Positions 59,323 to 64,000 of a DNA stretch of 64,000 nt are shown piece by piece. The first letter of the stretch is position 1; every line of letters begins with the position of its first letter. A program made the position numbers and the translations under genes. The notes beneath the pieces were generated by a model that saw nothing but the letters and a program-made list of their open reading frames with translations, had not been told where the DNA came from and did no database searches. The stretch comes from Euglena gracilis (lineage: Eukaryota; Euglenida; Euglenophyceae; Euglenales): NCBI GenBank assembly GCA_039621445.1, contig CP154956.1, forward strand, positions 60,087,178-60,151,177, written 5' to 3'.

Positions 59323-61622
59323 TCGATGTGCACAATTGCGCAAATCGACATTTTTTACGATTTCCTTGAACCGCCGTCTGTGCCTGGTGAAACAGCAATG
59401 TATGAGGTTCACACCTCACAATACAGGTTAGGAAACACAAAGGTCTCAAACTATCATCCTAACGAGCTGTCCGATACATCTGGAGCGACAGATTGGTGTT
59501 TTTGTCTGTGAAGCAGGTGGGTTGTACGCCCTGGCTGTTACGACGATGGGTTCTGGTGTGTCCATGCTGCCTGTGACTGCCAGGTGATGCATAGCTGTTT
59601 GAAAGGGACGGACAATCCATCATTTGGACAACATGATGTGCAGGCATATTAGGCGATGATTGTGGCATAAAAAAAAACTTTACAGAACGCTGCAGCTACC
59701 AGACGGATCGATATGTGTGTCTAGCAATGGAATACACGTGACACAAATTTATGAAATGAGGGTCGATGTGCGCATTTGCACACTCCAACCATGTGTGCTT
59801 ATTTTGTGCAAGCGGTTGGTGTGCGCAATTGCGCACATCGACCATTTGTGTATTTGCAGATGGTCGATGTGCGCAAATGCGCACACCAACCACAAACAAA
59901 TAAATAAGTGGTCCATGTGCGCAAATGCGCACACCAACCACCTGCACAAAATACACATATGGTTGGTGTGCACAAATGCGTGAGTGGTGGATGTTGCATT
60001 TGCGCACACCAACCAACGTGAAATTTGAGAAATATACTCCACATTTTTTACATAACCACATGAAACACAACACCTGCCTTTTCTTAGCTCTAGAAATAAA
60101 GCTTGGGCAAGGATTTTGACTGGGTACCATTTGCAATGTGTGACAAAGAACCGTGGCTTGTAAATGTGCCTTTGTTTGACCGTGCTCTTCATCCTTAACA
60201 GTTGACGTGCGCATTTGCGCACACCGACTGTTGCACACCGCAGACCGACCATTGCGGATGCAAAACTTTTGAAACTATTGTGTGGTGAAAAAATTCCGGT
60301 TTTTATGTTGTGCGGAACGTGCAGTAGAACACACCATATGACAGGAGAAGGTTTGTCCTCTCCAAGGGCAAGTTTGCATGTCTTATCTCCAAACCATACA
60401 ACCGATCGTTTTCGCGCCATCAGTTTGGAAGTTGCACGGGAGGAATTGATGACGTGTAACCCTTCGTGATTGCTGGACACTTTTCTTAAAAACAACGAGT
60501 TCCAGAATTTCAAAATTGCATGTGTGTAATCTTCCAGTTTCCTCAACCGGGAATCGTTTTTCCGTTTTTGCCACAATGCTGCCTCATTCTTCCTTCACAA
60601 AACATGCAACGTAGGTTTTGTGCACAATATCAGAGTGCTGAGTCCCATTACTTTTACGCAACCCAAAACAGGTGTAAACATGAAATATTCTCTCCCTCCA
60701 AAACAATGAATTTTGTGGCCACATTCAGCAGCTTGCCCCCCCCCCCCCAGTTGTGAGGGATAACAATGCCACCTCGGTGACTGCTGCTCAACCGCTCAAC
60801 TGCTCAACCGAGGGGTCAATGACGGCCTTGCGGATGCCTAAAATGCAACCACCTATCATCACCTGATGTGACTGGTGCAGTAAAACGCAAGACAGAGGGC
60901 AAGTGGTGGGGATTTTCAACAGCCACCCCTTGCCAAACGAAGCCGTTGCACGTGTGCCGCGACGTGCTAGCGGCGGGCCACCTACTGGAGATCTACGGTC
61001 TCCACATGGACCTGGACCTGTCACGGGGCTAGAATCGGCCCTGAAAAAAGCCTCATGGTTGAGGAGAGCGTTTGGCAGCTGAGTAAGTTGCACACCGAAG
61101 GAGCCATTGCAGGTGGTGTTTGGGGTCGTGTTTGATGTGTTCTGTCTGAAATTTTGTTATCGTGGTCGGCGTGCGCAAATGGCACGTCGTCATGGTGTGC
61201 CGTTTTGCAATCCAACGACGTCCATCTTTACGCACGTGGTCAGTGTTTGAAAGTGTGCAAACGCCAACCACGTGCGCATTTGTGCAAACGACCACTTATT
61301 TATATTCAAACCTGGTACTTGATACATGTGTTTTTCAGTGCATCTCTGTCTGTTTTCAGAGCAAAGCTGCGTCGTAAGCTCTTCCAGTTATTGTTGTTTC
61401 AAAAGGCTCAAGGTAGCGAGGTCCCTTTAGATGCCCTGATCCTTGATCGCATCCTTTGCACAAACGGACACGAGGTCGGTTTGCGAAAATGCGCACACGT
61501 TGACGGTGTGCGCATTTACGCAAACCGATCTCATCTTGTCCCAAACTCATGGTATTTGTCGCATCATTATCAGCATTATGAACCATTGAATGGTCGATGT
61601 ACGAAATTGCGCACATCGACAT
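59323..61622. repeat. Cluster of about 11 short palindromes, GGTCGATGTGCGC-AAAT-GCGCACACCAACC type
   Basis: Copies near 59325, 59761, 59813, 59861, 59911, 59960-60006 (pair), 60202, 61164, 61238-61292, 61474-61530 (pair) and 61590. Arms alternate between a GTCGA and a GTTGG outer part; the centre is nearly always GCGC-(AAAT, ATTT or AATT)-GCGC. Otherwise no gene was firmly recognised in this interval. Confidence 0.85.
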
Positions 61623-62592
61623 TCTTTCTTTGTTCAAAACATGGCTGCAATCACTCCATTGAATTTTGTTTGATCCCCTCTCCCGTTTCATCACGACACA
61701 ATTTTGGCCGGACGCATCCCCGCTGAAAGTTCGGTGGGGCCTCCCCTTCAAACCACTTTTCCTTCACCCCGCTCGGGCCTTCACAAAATCCCCAGGCGCA
61801 CCTTCCTTTCGGTGTTCTTGGCCGGCGGCGTGACTGGACCCAACCTAACCCCCCATGCTTGTTCCCCGCGCTCCGGCAAACGTCCGAAAACACCCGCCCC
61901 CCTCCCCTAAAGGGGGGGACGGCAGGGCACCCCCCCCACCTAAACCCTGTATGCCCTCCTTATATCGAACCCTGGGGAGGGATGTATGGGAAGCCCGGGG
62001 GGGGGGGGGGAGGAGGGGTTCGGACCCCTCCCCCACCTCGAAACAGGCCTGGAGTTTTTTTTGGGTTCTGCGGTCAGCCAAAATTGTTGGGAATCCGTGA
62101 TTTACGCTTCAAAATAATTCCAAAAATGCTCAATTACGAACTTTCTTGAACGCTTTTTTTTTTAGATGGAAAATACCCAAACATCAAAACATGTGCAATA
62201 TGCTTGAAAATGAGGGGGAAGCGCATTTTTGTTTGTACTTCCCAGCACGCATTTTTCTCCGATATTCCGGAACCTGCCAAAGAGTGGGGTTGGGGACCAG
62301 ACACGCCACCCAATATCTAAGGGCTGCGCACCACCACCTTGACACCCAGAGGTGACGTGATCGGGTGGTCTTAACCCCCCTGACCACCCACGTCAATTGA
62401 AAGGGCTTGCCATAGATCCTGTGGGGGGGACATGCACACCTAAACCCAAACCACCCTCTTCATACGAACCCCGAGGAGCACTGAGCCGGCCGAAATTGGC
62501 ATTGGAAATCCTTCAGCCGGGAACCAAAAAGCCCTCGGTGGCACATGCCCTGATTCAGCGCAGGGGTGGGAGCGGCACGACACACTTGCCAC

Positions 62593-62804
62593 CTTAACGT
62601 CGTCTCGCTCCGCCCTTCGGCCCGCAGCGCGACGCCCTCCCCCTCCCGTGGTCGGACGCGTCCCTCGCCGCCGCTCGCCATCAGGTGGTCCACCGCCATC
62701 GCCCCGCCGGGGACGCCCGTCGAGGGCGGGCCGAGGTGCAGCATGGCGGTGACCCAGTCCCCGGGGCAGTCCGCCGCCGCCCAGGGGCCCGGGCAGGCCG
62801 AGCG
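62593..62804 (-). CDS. Candidate exon of an unrecognised gene
   Basis: Between an acceptor GCTCAG at 62805 and a donor-like AAG|GTGGCA. The frame reads RSACPGPWAAADCPGDWVTA, MLHLGPPSTGVPGGAMAVDH and LMASGGEGRVRPREGEGVAL. GC-rich like the other host exons. It may be an upstream exon of the gene at 55.5-58.9 kb; family unknown. Confidence 0.45.
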
Positions 62805-63168
62805 CTGAGCGCCGTCCACCCCAAGGCGCACAGTTTTCTTGGAAGAGAACAGTCCAGCCGAAATGGTGGCCCGTTGGACGCCCAAAGAGAGGCAACCATT
62901 CTCCGCCGCCGTTACCAATTTCCTCGCTCCACCCCACCCCCCAAATCACACGGGCAGAGAACGTCGGACTGAATGGGAGCAGCGCCAGAGCGGCACAGCA
63001 TGCTGGGCCTGGTCTTGAGCCCTGCAATGGCAAAATTCGAACAACACGAGGTAAACCCCCCCTGAATGGAAGCCCCCGTGGGCTGCTATTCGGAACATTG
63101 GTTGAAAACCGAGGGGGGGGTTCTATTCGGGGGGGGGGATATTCGGAAAAATGGTCGAAAACCAGGGG

Positions 63169-63456
63169 GTCCGAGCCATGCCATTGCTTAGCGACCCCCT
63201 GGGGGGAGGGGGTCACCTTCCACTCTGAAAAAAAACCAGTCAGTCACTTTACCCCCCTCCCCCGGGGCTTCAGGAGGCCATGAACATCTGCCAAAAAGTC
63301 TCAAAAATTCTAAAAATTTTCCGGCACCTTCGGCGCCAGGCCAGCCACTTTTCATTTTCGGGCCTACCCACCCCGGGGGTTCTTGGACAGAAAACCAGTC
63401 AGTCACCCCCCGGGGGGTGGGGTGGGACAGGTATTTAGCAATGGTATGGTCCGAGC
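63169..63456. mobile_element. hAT-like MITE, 272 bp, with perfect 8-bp target duplication
   Basis: The element is 63177-63448, ends CATGCCATTGCTTAG and, reversed, CATACCATTGCTAAA. GTCCGAGC flanks it on both sides (63169-63176, 63449-63456). The interior has GGGG/CCCC blocks and a CCGGCAC-CTTCG-GCGCC hairpin near 63322. Confidence 0.9.
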
Positions 63457-64000
63457 GTCGCCGAAGAAATTTCTTTGCGGGTCTACATGACCTACCTTTC
63501 CCAGCCATGTCAAATTTGCTGCAAAATGTTACTCTTGTGGATGCACAGGATCATCAAACGTAAACTCACCTAACTCTCATTGAACCAATGGCTGAAGAAG
63601 CCAAAGGACTTGCGGTCCCAATTGACAGACAATGCATGGGGAGGGGCTACCCATTCGGGGGGGGTACTATTCGGAACGTTAATTGAAAACCGAGGGGGGG
63701 GGCTTCTATGCGGGGGGGGCACTACACGGGGGGGGGGGGGGGCTTCTATTCCGGGGGGGGGGGTTACCGCCAGATCTGGAACGGGCTGGTAAACTTTCGT
63801 CCTCCTTCCAGACTGTCACCTGGTTGCCTGACTGTTGCCTGGGGCAAACAGAACCACAGAAAAAATAAAGTCAAGCACTAACTTACGAGTCAGGAGTCCC
63901 ACAGCGAGCAAAGCCCCTCAGTAACGGAAGGGGGTGGAGATTGCGAGCTGACTCATTCATAAAACCTCATGCTCCAGTCTTCATAATCCTTAACCTAAAA
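63457..64000. other. Right end of window, no gene recognised
   Basis: G-run-rich repeats with the phrase TATTCGGAAC.TT..TTGAAAACCGAGGGG near 63665, also present near 63090. These may be another MITE type. Confidence 0.4.

Noticed and set aside
60920-61031. Plus-strand frame CRDVLAAGHLLEIYGLHMDL ending in a stop
   Set aside because: It looks coding and follows a CAACAG acceptor, but it is the only host-like exon on the plus strand and no partner exon was found; left unannotated.
1-64000. tRNA and rRNA genes
   Set aside because: No cloverleaf with A and B boxes or conserved rRNA core was noticed; a dedicated scan was not possible.

Overview
The window reads as nuclear DNA of a eukaryotic alga, most likely a euglenid (Euglena-like). 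The best evidence is in the introns. Four independent introns, in three recognisable genes, begin with GGCCAG instead of GT and end with CTG plus five bases, and the flanking frames join in phase across them. That is the +4..+6 CAG / -8..-6 CTG pattern of euglenid nonconventional introns as I recall it. The same genes also carry ordinary GT-AG introns. Exons are short and GC-rich, in long AT-rich introns full of G/C homopolymers and microsatellites. A host-type protein repeat resembling articulin (VPV repeats) fits the same origin. The organism call is inference; the intron ends are visible.

Layout. 1-3.1 kb: minus-strand exons of host genes, one with a dynamin-type P-loop GTPase. 3.16-22.2 kb: an about 19-kb head-to-tail cluster of plus-strand retroelements of Penelope-like type with an N-terminal GIY-YIG endonuclease followed by a reverse transcriptase and a very long C-terminal extension. 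It holds a 5'-truncated copy (A), a diverged copy with terminal direct repeats (B), a nearly intact copy with terminal direct repeats (C) and small remnants. Every junction is a (GA)n tract. 22.3 kb: a minus-strand exon resembling a transglutaminase-like protein. 24.6-33.4 kb: a 4.4-kb perfect-order tandem duplication, each unit carrying a whole four-exon MGST3-type microsomal glutathione S-transferase gene. 35.3-37.35 kb: an FHIT-type dinucleotide hydrolase gene. 38.2-41 kb: a cluster of 13 short hairpin repeats. 45.1-54.4 kb: a gene for a membrane-anchored FSP1/AIFM2-type NAD(P)H oxidoreductase. 55.5-62.8 kb: exons of at least one unrecognised gene.

Non-coding structure is rich. Four non-autonomous DNA transposons with 8-bp target duplications (hAT-like) and two more with terminal inverted repeats of another type lie in introns and flanks. 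Three separate clusters of locally amplified short palindromes (38-41, 49.7-51, 59.3-61.6 kb) each have their own arm sequence; two share a GCGC-(A/T)4-GCGC centre. A 71-base G run lies at 41.8 kb.

All recognisable host exons are on the minus strand and all retroelement frames on the plus strand. Exon limits are exact where intron ends and phase agree and approximate elsewhere; no search was run, so family calls rest on motifs read by eye.
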